Source of the DNA: CAZVXI01 sp964631295
Lineage (GTDB): Bacteria; Planctomycetota; Phycisphaerae; Phycisphaerales; SM1A02
Direction of reading: 5' to 3'
Assembly: GCA_964631295.1 (NCBI GenBank)
Contig: CAZVXI010000017.1
Location: 1-33,821, forward strand
DNA length: 33,821 nt
Shown here: positions 1-7,627 of the stretch, piece by piece
Layout: each line of letters opens with the position of its first letter
How positions within the stretch are numbered: position 1 is the first letter of the stretch
Notes under the pieces: generated by a model
Database searches by the model: none
What the model saw: only the letters and a program-made list of their open reading frames with translations
What the model was told of the DNA's origin: nothing
Program-made: the position numbers and the translations under genes

Positions 1-382
1 GATGATCGTCCGACGCGGGTGGATGTGGTGTGATCGTCTGCAACAGGCCGGCTGGCAAGGCGCGCAATGCCGCGATCCATGCGAAGTGCGACTCCGATCC
101 TGAGGCCACGCGTTGCACTGCGCTGACGTCTGCCATGTCGCGCATGACCAGATCAATCAGACGGCTGGCAGTGACTGTTCTAGGCGGCATCACGCCGATG
201 TTGCGGTTCTGTGCTTCAAGCAGCAGGTGGCCGAGCAGCAGGCGCCCGGCCCGTTCGCCTGGCGTGAGAATCAACAGATTGCGCAGGTCGGCTGGCGTGC
301 CGTCGGCCGTGTCAAGCAGTCGGCGCGCAATGGTCGGCACAAGCGGTTCGTGCCAGTCGATGAACTCCCGCCGGATGTGCAT
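1..382 (-). CDS. AddB-like PD-(D/E)XK nuclease/helicase, N-terminal part
   Basis: This gene runs off the left edge of the window; only the first ~127 residues are visible. The protein starts MHIRREFIDWHEPLVPTIAR and continues with a short hydrophobic strand followed by TPGERAGRLLLGHLLLEA and a TASRLIDLV stretch. Such a beta strand, P-G-x-R-A-G-R-L-L and T-x-x-R-L pattern is how AddB-type (RecBCD-like) nuclease subunits and their planctomycete relatives begin: a degenerate Walker-A region of an inactivated helicase domain. The family repairs double-strand breaks with an AddA partner. The catalytic nuclease domain would be C-terminal and is outside the window. The ATG at 382 has GAGG five bases upstream, so it was chosen; an in-frame TTG lies further up. 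The family call rests on N-terminal pattern only. Confidence 0.6.
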   Translation of the reverse strand, partial: MHIRREFIDWHEPLVPTIARRLLDTADGTPADLRNLLILTPGERAGRLLLGHLLLEAQNRNIGVMPPRTVTASRLIDLVMRDMADVSAVQRVASGSESHFAWIAALRALPAGLLQTITPHPPASDDH

Positions 383-775
383 ACGCGCCTCGGAGTGCTG
401 GGGGGATGTCGCCGACAAGTGATACGGCCGCGGGCAAAGTCACCACTTCGTGACTATCGCTTTTGCCTTGCTTCAACTTGTCGGAGACAAGAAAACAGCG
501 ATTCAATACACCAAATTGTAACGCGATTGCTTGAAGATGTGGGATTACGTGGTATCGTCTCTGTGCAAAGTTCAGAGGCGCAGTGAACAATTCGCTGTGT
601 GTGGCGGGGTCGGGCAGCCGTGGGGGCGTGCCTGACCCTGTTTTTTTATGCCTGCCCTGAATCCAGATGCACCCAGCGGGCCGATCACTCACCAAATGGC
701 GACAAAAAGTCAACTTGTCGCGATGCTTCCGTCGTGCGCTTGCGGATGCTGCGTTCATGGACGCTCAATCAAACG
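383..775. other. Intergenic region without a supported gene
   Basis: These 393 bases separate two minus-strand genes. Short open frames exist on both strands, but none has a ribosome binding site, recognisable motifs or family-like composition. The stretch 440-560 is AT-richer than its surroundings and probably carries the promoter of the AddB-like gene, though I see no clear -35/-10 pair. The only distinct element is the hairpin plus T-run at 607-647, listed separately. Confidence 0.5.
607..647 (+). terminator. Hairpin with T-run, orphan terminator or REP-like element
   Basis: Bases 607-616 (GGGTCGGGCA) pair with 629-638 (TGCCTGACCC) with one G-T wobble, around a 12-base loop. A run of seven T follows at 641-647. 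This is a textbook intrinsic terminator on the plus strand, but both neighbouring genes are on the minus strand, so it ends no visible gene. The CAGGCA/TGCCTG core resembles REP-type palindromes mobilised by REP-associated transposases, so it may instead be one copy of a dispersed repeat. Confidence 0.5.
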
Positions 776-1486
776 CTACTCCATCCCTGCGACATCCATC
801 GCGGAGATGAGTCCCACCGGCTTCTCGTACATCCTGCCGTGCTCGGTGATGATCACCGCCTCCAGTGGCTTGCGATCTGCAAACATCTGCACAACGTCGT
901 CAACAAGCGCATCACGCGCCACGAACACGACCAGATCCTTGCGATGATCCAACTCCAGGATCGCCTCGATCGTCACCGCGTGCGGGTCGAAGGTAATCTG
1001 GCCACCCTTGAACTGCCCCGCCACCCAACGAGCGAAGCCATTCGCAGTCGCCAGTCCGATGAAACCCTCATCGTCGTACACCGGGTAGCGCGAGTAGCCA
1101 TCATCGCGGATCAGATCGAACGCCTCAGCAAGCGTCTGGGCAGGTGTGAGAGTCGTCACAGGCCGCTGGAACCGCTGGTCGACTCGCTCCGGTGAGAACA
1201 TCGCCTGCTCGATGCGCTCCAACTCTGCGACGGTCTTCTCACTGGGCGTCGCCATGTAGAGGTCATCGCCGGTGCGGTTGTGGATCATCGCGTTGCGCAG
1301 GTCGCCGATCTCGAGCAGAAAATCCACGTACTTGCTGAAGCGTCGGTAGCGATTCGCCGCGATGCGCACCTTTGATGCAAACGTGCGGTGCCGATTGGCC
1401 GGCCCGTCCTCGATCATCTCACCCATCCGCCGATCAATGCGGTTGTAGGCAGTCTCGAACCGTTCGATGCGCTGCTGCTCGGTCAT
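776..1486 (-). CDS. HEPN-like plus CBS-pair protein
   Basis: A 236-aa cytosolic protein. Residues ~1-95 are helical and contain GDLRNAMIHNR, which places R64 and H69 in an R-x4-H arrangement like that of HEPN-fold proteins. Residues ~105-236 are two CBS motifs (SRYPVYDDEGFIGLATANG, and a second ending KPVGLISAMDV) forming a Bateman module that in other proteins senses adenine nucleotides. The ATG at 1486 was chosen over an upstream in-frame start at 1582 because residues before MTEQQRIERF look non-coding (Arg/Ala-rich) and homologous-style CBS proteins start at this helix. It stands alone; the 297 bases upstream (1487-1783) contain no supported gene. Known bacterial CBS proteins share this layout; whether the N-terminus is an active RNase is inference. 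Confidence 0.8.
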   Translation of the reverse strand: MTEQQRIERFETAYNRIDRRMGEMIEDGPANRHRTFASKVRIAANRYRRFSKYVDFLLEIGDLRNAMIHNRTGDDLYMATPSEKTVAELERIEQAMFSPERVDQRFQRPVTTLTPAQTLAEAFDLIRDDGYSRYPVYDDEGFIGLATANGFARWVAGQFKGGQITFDPHAVTIEAILELDHRKDLVVFVARDALVDDVVQMFADRKPLEAVIITEHGRMYEKPVGLISAMDVAGME

Positions 1487-1783
1487 GGCAGAAAGCGTAG
1501 GGCAGTTCGAGGCCCGGAGCGTCACGCGCGAAGCCTCGAGCCTCGCGCGAAGCCCGCGGCGTCCCAACATCGGCCCAGACAATCATCGGCGTGCCACAAT
1601 TGCCTCCGCGAGCGCGCCCTGCGCGCGCATTGCCCGACGCAAAAGCAACATTCCGGTTTCACCCCCGCGCAACCACTGCCGCACCAGCCGGATGCGATCT
1701 CTGAAAAATTGCAGATTCCTCACCTATTGCGCGCCCGGCACACGCGTCAGTGCGCGCGCATTGATGCGCGGCCATCGTCTCCC

Positions 1784-1953
1784 CCGCTCATCTCAACACC
1801 CACGATCCCAGCCATCTGATCCTGATACCACACCCTGCGGTCGATGGCATGCTGGAGCACTTCACGCAGCGCGCGCGGCGCATCGGTCGCCGATTGCTTC
1901 TGCGAAGCAGGTCGCAGTGTGTTGATGCCCATCGTCGCCTGCGCAAGGCAGCC
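1784..1953 (-). pseudogene. Duplicated 3'-end fragment of the gene at 3619-5031
   Basis: About 170 bases match 3634-3802 with roughly a dozen mismatches and one 2-base indel by eye. In the minus-strand frame both encode MGINTLRP..QKQS.TDA.RALREVLQHAIDRRVWYQDQMAGIVG.EMSG. The match stops on one side directly after EMSG in both copies, and on the other side at a GGCTGCC sequence, after which the flanks differ. The indel breaks the frame upstream, and there is no start signal, so it is a dead fragment. It suggests a local duplication followed by rearrangement between here and 3634. The following 186 bases up to the next gene hold nothing I recognise. Confidence 0.85.
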
Positions 1954-2139
1954 GGTCCAGCATCGGCTCTGTCGTGACGACCTCGTGATCGCTTATGGTG
2001 GCCGGGATCATGTCGAGCAGGGCGCTCGTGACCAAACCGGAAGATTGCCACGATTCAAGCCACGGGTAACTCGATGCCCATATCGGACACCTTCCAAGGG
2101 TAGCGGCCCCTGAGAGATTCAGTCCGCGGCATTACGTTC

Positions 2140-2823
2140 TTACGAGCAGGCTCCCCAAGCGGAGATCACCCCAAGAAGGTCGAAAAGGTTGACGAAGCCG
2201 TTGCCGTCGATGTCGGCGGGACCTCCGTCGCTGCCCCACGCGCTCAGCACGGTGATCAGGTCGCCAACGTCGACAGAGCCGCTGCCGTCGATGTCGGCGG
2301 GACAGGGTGCAGCGCGGTCGCCTCCGAGTTGCACGTTGTCGAGCGAGAAATCGAAGATCGCGGCGTTGATGTCGATCTCGACCCTGTCGAACGTGATGTT
2401 CTCCACGATCAGAAACGTCGTCCCCGGATCAATGAAGGTGGTATCCAGCGTGGCGGTCTCGACGACGGCGCCATCGAGATACGCGGTGACCGTGGACGTG
2501 CCAGGATTCGTACCCCAAGCCATGGCAAGCTGCGTCTGCGGATCGTCAAACGTCATGTTGAGCTCAAGGGTTCCCATGTCTCCAGCAAGCTTGTTACCGG
2601 AGGCACCCGGGTTCGTGAAGAAATTCTCGACGTATAGCAGGAGAGCGTCGAAGACGATGCCGGTCTCGGCTTGCCATTCGTCCCCATTCACGACACCAAC
2701 GGGCGTGTCCTCGAAATCGATAACCGGGTCGACGCCGAGACCCTGGTCGCTGGTGTAGATGTCCGCGTGCGTGGAGGATACCGCGAGGCTGATGACACTG
2801 ATGAATGCTAACTTCGGGTTCAT
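2140..2823 (-). CDS. Secreted protein with C-terminal dockerin-like domain
   Basis: A 227-aa exported protein. It begins with a Sec signal peptide (MNPKLAFISVISLAVSSTHA), followed by a ~150-residue all-beta, Asp-rich region (residues ~28-175) with FEDTPVG and FSLDNVQLGG stretches, as in choice-of-anchor or carbohydrate-binding jelly-roll domains. The tail (from ~176) has two Ca-loop repeats, DIDGSGSVDVGDL..VLSAWG and DIDGNGFVNLFDLLGVISAWG, typical of planctomycete dockerin-type anchors. The ATG at 2823 follows GAGGGAAG at a proper distance; the open frame upstream to 2973 lacks coding character. Its specific ligand is unknown. It sits between a gene-fragment duplication and an IS66 remnant, so this locus has been rearranged. 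Confidence 0.85.
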   Translation of the reverse strand: MNPKLAFISVISLAVSSTHADIYTSDQGLGVDPVIDFEDTPVGVVNGDEWQAETGIVFDALLLYVENFFTNPGASGNKLAGDMGTLELNMTFDDPQTQLAMAWGTNPGTSTVTAYLDGAVVETATLDTTFIDPGTTFLIVENITFDRVEIDINAAIFDFSLDNVQLGGDRAAPCPADIDGSGSVDVGDLITVLSAWGSDGGPADIDGNGFVNLFDLLGVISAWGACS

Positions 2824-3074
2824 GGGTAACTTCCCTCGTGTCGAGAGGACGCATATAGAGAACTTGAGGCACGTCGCCGGTGGTTTTTCGCGGACAATTC
2901 CCGGCGGGTTTCGCGCGTCCGTAGAAAACGCGAGTTTTGCCAGCTGCGCGTGCAGGGCCGGTACCAACAGCACCCTATCGTTGTGATTCGTATCTGTTCA
3001 GCCGAGTGAGCACGCCGGGCCCGAAGAGGCCCAGGGTTGCGCTATCTGCAGAGCGCGCGCGTAGAAGCTGACGC

Positions 3075-3572
3075 ATGCCCGCCAAATCACCACTACCGTT
3101 CGAACTGGCGGCGATCATCGATGCCGCGGTCCGCCGCGAGCGCACCGAGGACATGGCGTTCGACGTCGCCAAAATGGGGCCGGACGCGAGCCGCGCCCTG
3201 ATGCTCGCGGCCAGCCGGCAGATCGCCAAGCTCATGCCGAAGAGCTCGCGCACAACCCGTCGTCTGCAACGCCGCCCCACGAGAAGGAGTCCAAGTCGAA
3301 GCCGGGTCGCCGCAAGCCCGGCGCCAAAGCGGGCCATCGCAGATCGAGGCGGCAGCAGCCGACCCACGTCGACAGCGCGGTCACGCTGCCTGATCTGTCT
3401 CGGTGTCCGCGGTGTCAAAGGACCGTCCAGCTGGCCCGCACGCGGCGAGATCGGCTCATCGGAGACATGCTTGAGAGCCTCCGTTCGGAGGCCACGCGAT
3501 ACTTGATTCCCATGCATCGACGCCCGTGCTGGGCAAGAGCCCTTATCGATCACCGTGCCTGCAATGGACAGC
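3075..3572 (+). pseudogene. Frameshifted IS66-type transposase N-terminal remnant
   Basis: Reading from ATG 3075 gives a helical N-terminus ending ASRQIAKL; a one-base loss near 3233-3240 then shifts the frame. Continuing in the next frame gives HAEELAHNPSSATPP, then GRRKPGAKAGHRR, HVDSAV, SRCPRCQ and ARTRRDRLIGDM. This order (coiled coil, N-S/T-PP linker, G-K/R-PG..GH, then a CPxC zinc site and an R-D/E-I-like stretch) is that of IS66-family TnpC. The DDE catalytic domain is absent: the sequence breaks off near 3572, at the start of a prepilin fragment. No terminal inverted repeats could be identified. It is a dead insertion-sequence remnant. Confidence 0.75.
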
Positions 3573-3585
3573 GTCCAAACGCGTG

Positions 3586-3633
3586 GGCTTCAGCCTGATC
3601 GAACTCATGGTGGTGATTTCAGTCGCGGTCCTG
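3586..3633 (+). pseudogene. Truncated type IV prepilin N-terminus
   Basis: On the plus strand these bases encode GFSLIELMVVISVAVL, the class III signal sequence (G cleavage site, F+1, E+5, hydrophobic helix) of type IV pilins, type II secretion pseudopilins and the abundant planctomycete DUF1559 proteins. Positively charged residues (SKR) precede it. After VAVL the frame runs straight into the antisense of the 3619-5031 gene at 3634, so the rest of the pilin is missing. No start codon with ribosome binding site is evident. It is a fragment left by the same rearrangement that left the IS66 remnant. Confidence 0.8.
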
Positions 3634-5031
3634 CCCGCTCATCTCAAGGCCGACGATCCCAGCCATCTGATCCTGATACCACACCCTGCGGTCGATGGCA
3701 TGCTGGAGCACCTCACGCAGCGCGCGCAGCGCATCGGTCTCCGATTGCTTCTGCAGGTCAGGTCGCAGCGTGTTGATGCCCATCGTCGCCTGCGAGGCAG
3801 CCACCAGTCGTCGCTCGATATCGTCTGTCTCAGCAATGTACTGCGCGCGCAACGCCTTGAGCGCATCCAGCCGATCCTCATCCGGAGCATCACCGCCCGC
3901 AGCGTCTTCGATCGCTGCTGCAAACTCGCTGTCGATCCGATCCCACCGCCGATACACGCCACGATGGATCAGCCGATTCGTCGCTTCGGTCCACAACGCT
4001 GCGATCGCCGGCGAAGCTTCCTCGGCAAGCACCGTGGCCACCTGACGCTGCAGGTCAATCGTCCACCGCCCCTGCTGCTCATCGGTGATCGCTTCGACGA
4101 CATCATCCATCTTCGTCGAGTCGCGCTCGTAAATGCGCTCGATCTGCCGCTTGTACTGCACCTGCCGGGCTTCGTACTGCTCGATGAGCACAGCGATGGC
4201 TGGCACGGTTGCCACAACATTCGGCATCTCTTCCGCAATGGTCTCGCGTAGCGCGACGGCCTGCGTCGGCACATCAGACATCGGCTCGATCCGCGGATCA
4301 AGCAGCATGCGCGCATCAATCCACTTGGCCGCTCCGCCCGATGTCATACGCGATGGCGGCCCTGCGGCGCGCTCCGGATCCGATCGATGCGGCTGGCATT
4401 CGTACGCCTGCACCGCTGCATACACGCGCTCGGCCTGATCATCGGCAAGCACGCCCTGCACGCTCGCGAGGAAGAGGTCAAACCCTCGCCGCCACGCTGC
4501 CCGCATCTGCGCACGCATGGTATTGTCAATCGCGCGGGCTTCTTCGGCGAGTTCCGTCCCCATCAGCGCATTGGCCTTTGCCCCGTACTCGCGTGCCATG
4601 AGAAACCGACTAATCTGTATCTGCTCGTGAGAGGACAGCGCCTCGCCCGCCGCACGCTTTTTGAACGGCTGCGTCTCGGGCACCCGCGCGATCAGTTCAT
4701 CGAGTGCTGCCTCTGTCTCGGCAGCGAGCGGCAGCAGCGCAGCAGCATACTGTTCGATCAACTGTTCATGTCCAGCAACAATCGCCTTGCGCTGCGCATC
4801 TGACGCGCTGAGCACGATCATGAAACGCTGCGCAGCATTTCGTCGCGTCTCCAGGTCACGGCGAACTTCCTGCTGTCGTACCGGCGGCAATTCCGCGATT
4901 GGATCAACTGCTGCCGGCGATGTACTGTCAACCGCATCCTGCTCCACAACGGGTGAGAGGTCAGCGTCCACGGGCAGCACTGCAAGAAACACCGCCATGA
5001 CAGTTGCCAGAAGCGTGTCGAATGGGCGCAT
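3619..5031 (-). CDS. Exported helical protein of unknown function, chimeric C-terminus
   Basis: A 470-aa protein with a signal peptide (MRPFDTLLATVMAVFLAVLP) and a mature part that is almost entirely helical and charged, with no recognised domain. The ATG at 5031 has a perfect AAGGAGG five bases upstream; the in-frame ATG at 5046 has none, so 5031 was chosen. It is the last gene of a four-gene operon, 21 bases after the DUF1573 lipoprotein gene. The last four residues (QDRD) and the stop codon are read from the antisense of a prepilin fragment, and a duplicated copy at 1784-1953 diverges at exactly the same codon, so the original C-terminus may have been lost. The general layout recalls the protein at 19656-20915, but I cannot claim homology. 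Confidence 0.8.
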   Translation of the reverse strand: MRPFDTLLATVMAVFLAVLPVDADLSPVVEQDAVDSTSPAAVDPIAELPPVRQQEVRRDLETRRNAAQRFMIVLSASDAQRKAIVAGHEQLIEQYAAALLPLAAETEAALDELIARVPETQPFKKRAAGEALSSHEQIQISRFLMAREYGAKANALMGTELAEEARAIDNTMRAQMRAAWRRGFDLFLASVQGVLADDQAERVYAAVQAYECQPHRSDPERAAGPPSRMTSGGAAKWIDARMLLDPRIEPMSDVPTQAVALRETIAEEMPNVVATVPAIAVLIEQYEARQVQYKRQIERIYERDSTKMDDVVEAITDEQQGRWTIDLQRQVATVLAEEASPAIAALWTEATNRLIHRGVYRRWDRIDSEFAAAIEDAAGGDAPDEDRLDALKALRAQYIAETDDIERRLVAASQATMGINTLRPDLQKQSETDALRALREVLQHAIDRRVWYQDQMAGIVGLEMSGQDRD

Positions 5032-5052
5032 GCGCGCCTCCTTCATTATTGC

Positions 5053-5817
5053 TCAATGTGTTGCGTGTGCCGGGTCGAGGAACACGATGACGATGAAATC
5101 AGCAAACCCAGCCACACGGGCTTCCGCTGACTCATACGGCTCAATCTTCCGCTGCGCAGTGAATGTCACATCACCCTGCCAGCGGATCGGAGCGCCCTCG
5201 TTTATTGCCCAGTCAGGTGTGAGTCGCTCCCATCCGCCGAACTCGGCGTTCACACCATGGGGGTTGGTGAAGGTCGGTGCCGGCGGCTTCAAACGCCCGG
5301 CTGATCCATACACCACCGCCAGCGTCATCGTCGCAGGTTTCTCGGGCTGAAGTGACACATATCGCGGAAAACCGAGGATGCCAGCATCCAGGATACCCGT
5401 CGCTGCAAGCAATAGTGTTTGCACGGGTGCAACTTCATCGTTGGCGAACAGATGGATTCGTTCTGTCTTCCGCCCACCAGTCTTGATCGCCATTGTGACG
5501 GTTACATGAACCGACTCGCCCGGCTCGATCAACTCAGGTTCCGCCACCGCTTCCAAGCACCCACAGGTTCCCTCAACATCCACAATCTCCAAACCATGCT
5601 CACCTTGATTTGTCAAAACAAACGTATGCGTCAGTTTGGTTGGCTCGCCGGCCTGATAAACATCCACATCCCCGAAATCGTGCTTCACCTCTCCTTCGAG
5701 CCAGGCGGAAACCAGATTCCCACTGGGTGTTGCCTCGCTGTCGGTACACCCCGAGAGAACGCAGAACACAAGAATAGGAAAAAGAATCGCGAGGCCATAT
5801 TGGCGATCGTCACACAT
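5053..5817 (-). CDS. DUF1573 domain lipoprotein
   Basis: A 254-aa lipoprotein: the leader ends in the lipobox LSGC, giving acylated Cys24. Residues ~40-145 match DUF1573 (immunoglobulin-like ASH/MSP relatives): KHDFGDVDV, then FVLTNQGEHGLEI, the hallmark VEGTCGC, EPGESVHVTV and the strand IHLFAND. The C-terminal ~100 residues form a second beta-rich part (PRYVSLQPEKPATMTLAVVYGS), possibly a repeat of the same fold. The ATG at 5817 overlaps the stop of the upstream gene as TGATG, so translation is probably coupled. DUF1573 proteins are numerous in Planctomycetes and Bacteroidetes without a firm function; a structural or adhesive role at the envelope is a guess. Confidence 0.88.
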   Translation of the reverse strand: MCDDRQYGLAILFPILVFCVLSGCTDSEATPSGNLVSAWLEGEVKHDFGDVDVYQAGEPTKLTHTFVLTNQGEHGLEIVDVEGTCGCLEAVAEPELIEPGESVHVTVTMAIKTGGRKTERIHLFANDEVAPVQTLLLAATGILDAGILGFPRYVSLQPEKPATMTLAVVYGSAGRLKPPAPTFTNPHGVNAEFGGWERLTPDWAINEGAPIRWQGDVTFTAQRKIEPYESAEARVAGFADFIVIVFLDPAHATH

Positions 5818-6857
5818 CACTTGTCCGCCTCGTTGTCTCGATTCCAACTCAAGGCCTGATCACAGATTTCAGAGAGTCGCGGTGATGGATCGGTCGTCAA
5901 CGGTTCAGCAACGTCGTAGCCAAACAGGTCAATAAACACACGCGTATCACCAACATCCCACTGGATGTTCGTGATCGCATTCGTGACATGCATCCCGGTC
6001 TCCAACTCAGGCGCGAACCAACGTTCCACAACAGCACGATTGTCTTCGAAACGAACCGCCGTCCGCTCATAGACATGATCTGCTATGCCGATCGTGCCAT
6101 CGGTTCCAATCACTTGAAACCTGCACACCGCGCGGCCTGGCAACATGATGTCGCCGTGTCGCTGCCAGTCTGATGACTGATAGTCAGCATATCGATGCCA
6201 ACTTTCACCATCCGACATCAACTTGTCGTAGGTCCATGCCGTGAGATGCGGCATCGGGTCAGTCACGATCGTCAGTGCCAACTGCTTCGTTGGACGCGAT
6301 GTAAACACAATCTTCTGCGTCTTCGCATCAACCTGTTGAATCTCCAGTTCGGTCGCTTGCCATATCTCATAGGGGATGCCGAGAACTGCCTGGTGCTGAT
6401 ACCCAGCGCACTGGTTGAACATCCCGACAAAACTGGGCAAGCCGCTGTAGTACCAGTTCACGTTCCGCGATTCCTGCCCGGTCATGGGATGGGGTGGCGG
6501 ACCGAGGATGACCTCTTCGCCATCCCACCATCGCTGCCGATCGCGACTATCCGGATCGTTGCTTCGATCCTCAAAACCGAAGAAGCGCCCCTTGTCGATC
6601 CGCCATGTTCCGATTGTCTCCGCGAAGAAGACCGGATTCCCGTGATTATCCGTTTGCGCAATATGGAATTTGAACTCTGTTTCCAGGCCGACGGCGCGAG
6701 TCTCGATGTCACGGAGCATGCGAACAACGCTGCGCTTCTGTTCCCACAACTCGTCTGGCCCGGTGCTTCGCTTTTCGTCGATTGCTCCAACTCCGCCCAG
6801 GAGCAACACAACAATTACAGATAGAGCACGGACTGGTAGATTGGTCGAACGTGTCAT
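5817..6857 (-). CDS. Exported 346-aa protein of unknown function
   Basis: The product starts with a signal peptide (MTRSTNLPVRALSVIVVLLL) and continues as a mixed, strongly beta-predicted protein rich in Trp and Tyr, for example FHIAQTDNHGNPVFFAETIG, WRIDKGRFFGFEDR, RQRWWDGEEVI and TSRPTKQLALTIVTDP. Short antiparallel strands after an N-terminal amphipathic helix are compatible with a LolA/RseB-like half-barrel, which in planctomycetes occurs in many exported proteins; this is a shape-based guess. The ATG overlaps the stop of the preceding Cys-rich gene (ATGA), and its own stop overlaps the start of the lipoprotein gene. It is therefore an obligate member of the four-gene exported operon, and a partner role with the DUF1573 lipoprotein is plausible. 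Confidence 0.8.
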   Translation of the reverse strand: MTRSTNLPVRALSVIVVLLLGGVGAIDEKRSTGPDELWEQKRSVVRMLRDIETRAVGLETEFKFHIAQTDNHGNPVFFAETIGTWRIDKGRFFGFEDRSNDPDSRDRQRWWDGEEVILGPPPHPMTGQESRNVNWYYSGLPSFVGMFNQCAGYQHQAVLGIPYEIWQATELEIQQVDAKTQKIVFTSRPTKQLALTIVTDPMPHLTAWTYDKLMSDGESWHRYADYQSSDWQRHGDIMLPGRAVCRFQVIGTDGTIGIADHVYERTAVRFEDNRAVVERWFAPELETGMHVTNAITNIQWDVGDTRVFIDLFGYDVAEPLTTDPSPRLSEICDQALSWNRDNEADK

Positions 6858-7285
6858 GGCGTCACCAGGCAGTAGACACGATCGCAATACTCACCCTGAA
6901 TCGCCATATCATCCGAGCACCGCAGCAGCGTCATCGATCCGGGAGTGCTTTCGCACGTGCCGGAGTACTTCTGACCGCAGCCATGCAGTCGCTCGCACAG
7001 CGAGTCACCGCCGAGATTTGATTCAGAACATGCGATCTGCGCATTGTACTTGCCAGTACACAGTTGCATGTAGTCTTCCCCATCACAACCATCATCACAC
7101 GGTGCTTCAAGGACCGAACAGGATGGCGAAATGTCTCCGCACAGGTATGCATCCTTACATTCGTAAGCCGTGGCTGGCCACGGGAGATCCTCAAGACAAT
7201 CCGCAAGGTCTTCGCCATGGACTGACAACACCACAGTCGCGAGAAGGATTCCTATTGCACTTATACACATCATCGCTCGTCGCAT
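6854..7285 (-). CDS. Small secreted Cys-rich protein
   Basis: A 143-aa protein with a signal peptide (MRRAMMCISAIGILLATVVL, cleaved near VHG-E). The ~118-residue mature part carries 14 cysteines, an even number, spread over its whole length (AYECKDAYLCGD, APCDDGCDG, HGCGQKYSGTC), which points to about seven disulfides and extracytoplasmic folding. I recognise no family. The ATG has AAGGAG six bases upstream. It is the first gene of the operon running to 3619 and is followed with an ATGA overlap by the 346-aa protein. A promoter with a perfect -35 box is present at 7421-7449. It could be an extracellular structural or binding protein; no enzymatic motif is visible. Confidence 0.8.
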   Translation of the reverse strand: MRRAMMCISAIGILLATVVLSVHGEDLADCLEDLPWPATAYECKDAYLCGDISPSCSVLEAPCDDGCDGEDYMQLCTGKYNAQIACSESNLGGDSLCERLHGCGQKYSGTCESTPGSMTLLRCSDDMAIQGEYCDRVYCLVTP

Positions 7286-7420
7286 TGGTTACTCCTTCGC
7301 AGGGCACACGTCTGGGGGCATGGCAGTTGAGGTAACAACGCCGATTCGTCGTATGCCTGAGTCCTTGAACCCGCATCGCCCGGACTCCCGATATTGCGCC
7401 CCACCCCCAGGAATGCTTGC

Positions 7421-7449
7421 ATTGCACGCGATACATCAGTCGATGTCAA
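7421..7449 (-). promoter_or_regulatory. Sigma70-type promoter of the exported operon
   Basis: On the minus strand a perfect -35 TTGACA (7449-7444) is followed after exactly 17 bases by TGCAAT (7426-7421, 4 of 6 to TATAAT). Transcription would start near 7414, giving a leader of ~130 bases before the ATG at 7285. The GAAA repeat tract ends four bases upstream of the -35 box. Confidence 0.6.
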
Positions 7450-7453
7450 TACC

Positions 7454-7483
7454 GAAAGAAAGAAAGAAAGAAAGAAAGAAAGA
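7454..7483. repeat. (GAAA)7 tetranucleotide microsatellite
   Basis: Seven perfect GAAA units plus GA, read as TTTC on the strand of the downstream operon. The tract lies four bases upstream of the TTGACA of the promoter at 7421-7449 and outside any supported gene. The rest of 7286-7627 holds no gene I can support; small frames across the tract (Lys/Glu/Arg or Ser/Phe repeats) are by-products of the repeat. Tetranucleotide tracts of this kind are prone to slipped-strand copy-number change. Confidence 0.9.
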
Positions 7484-7627
7484 CAACCAAACACGCCTGT
7501 CTCATAAGCCACTATCTGGCATATACTTACAGTCACGACAGTCTTCAGTATTTCTTGCATCGCGAGGCATCCGCGGGCATGGGGGAAAACTCCACTGTCT
7601 TCCTCACCGCTGCCGAATAGTTCCACC

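Noticed and set aside
30..586. Plus-strand frames at the left edge
   Set aside because: They are antisense to the AddB-like gene or intergenic, without ribosome binding sites or family motifs.
1650..1675. AACATTCCGGTT word shared with 17363-17375
   Set aside because: Short, single pair, opposite context; chance cannot be excluded.
3526..4251. Complete prepilin-like gene on the plus strand
   Set aside because: Only the first ~20 residues are pilin-like; after 3633 the frame is antisense to a well supported minus-strand gene.
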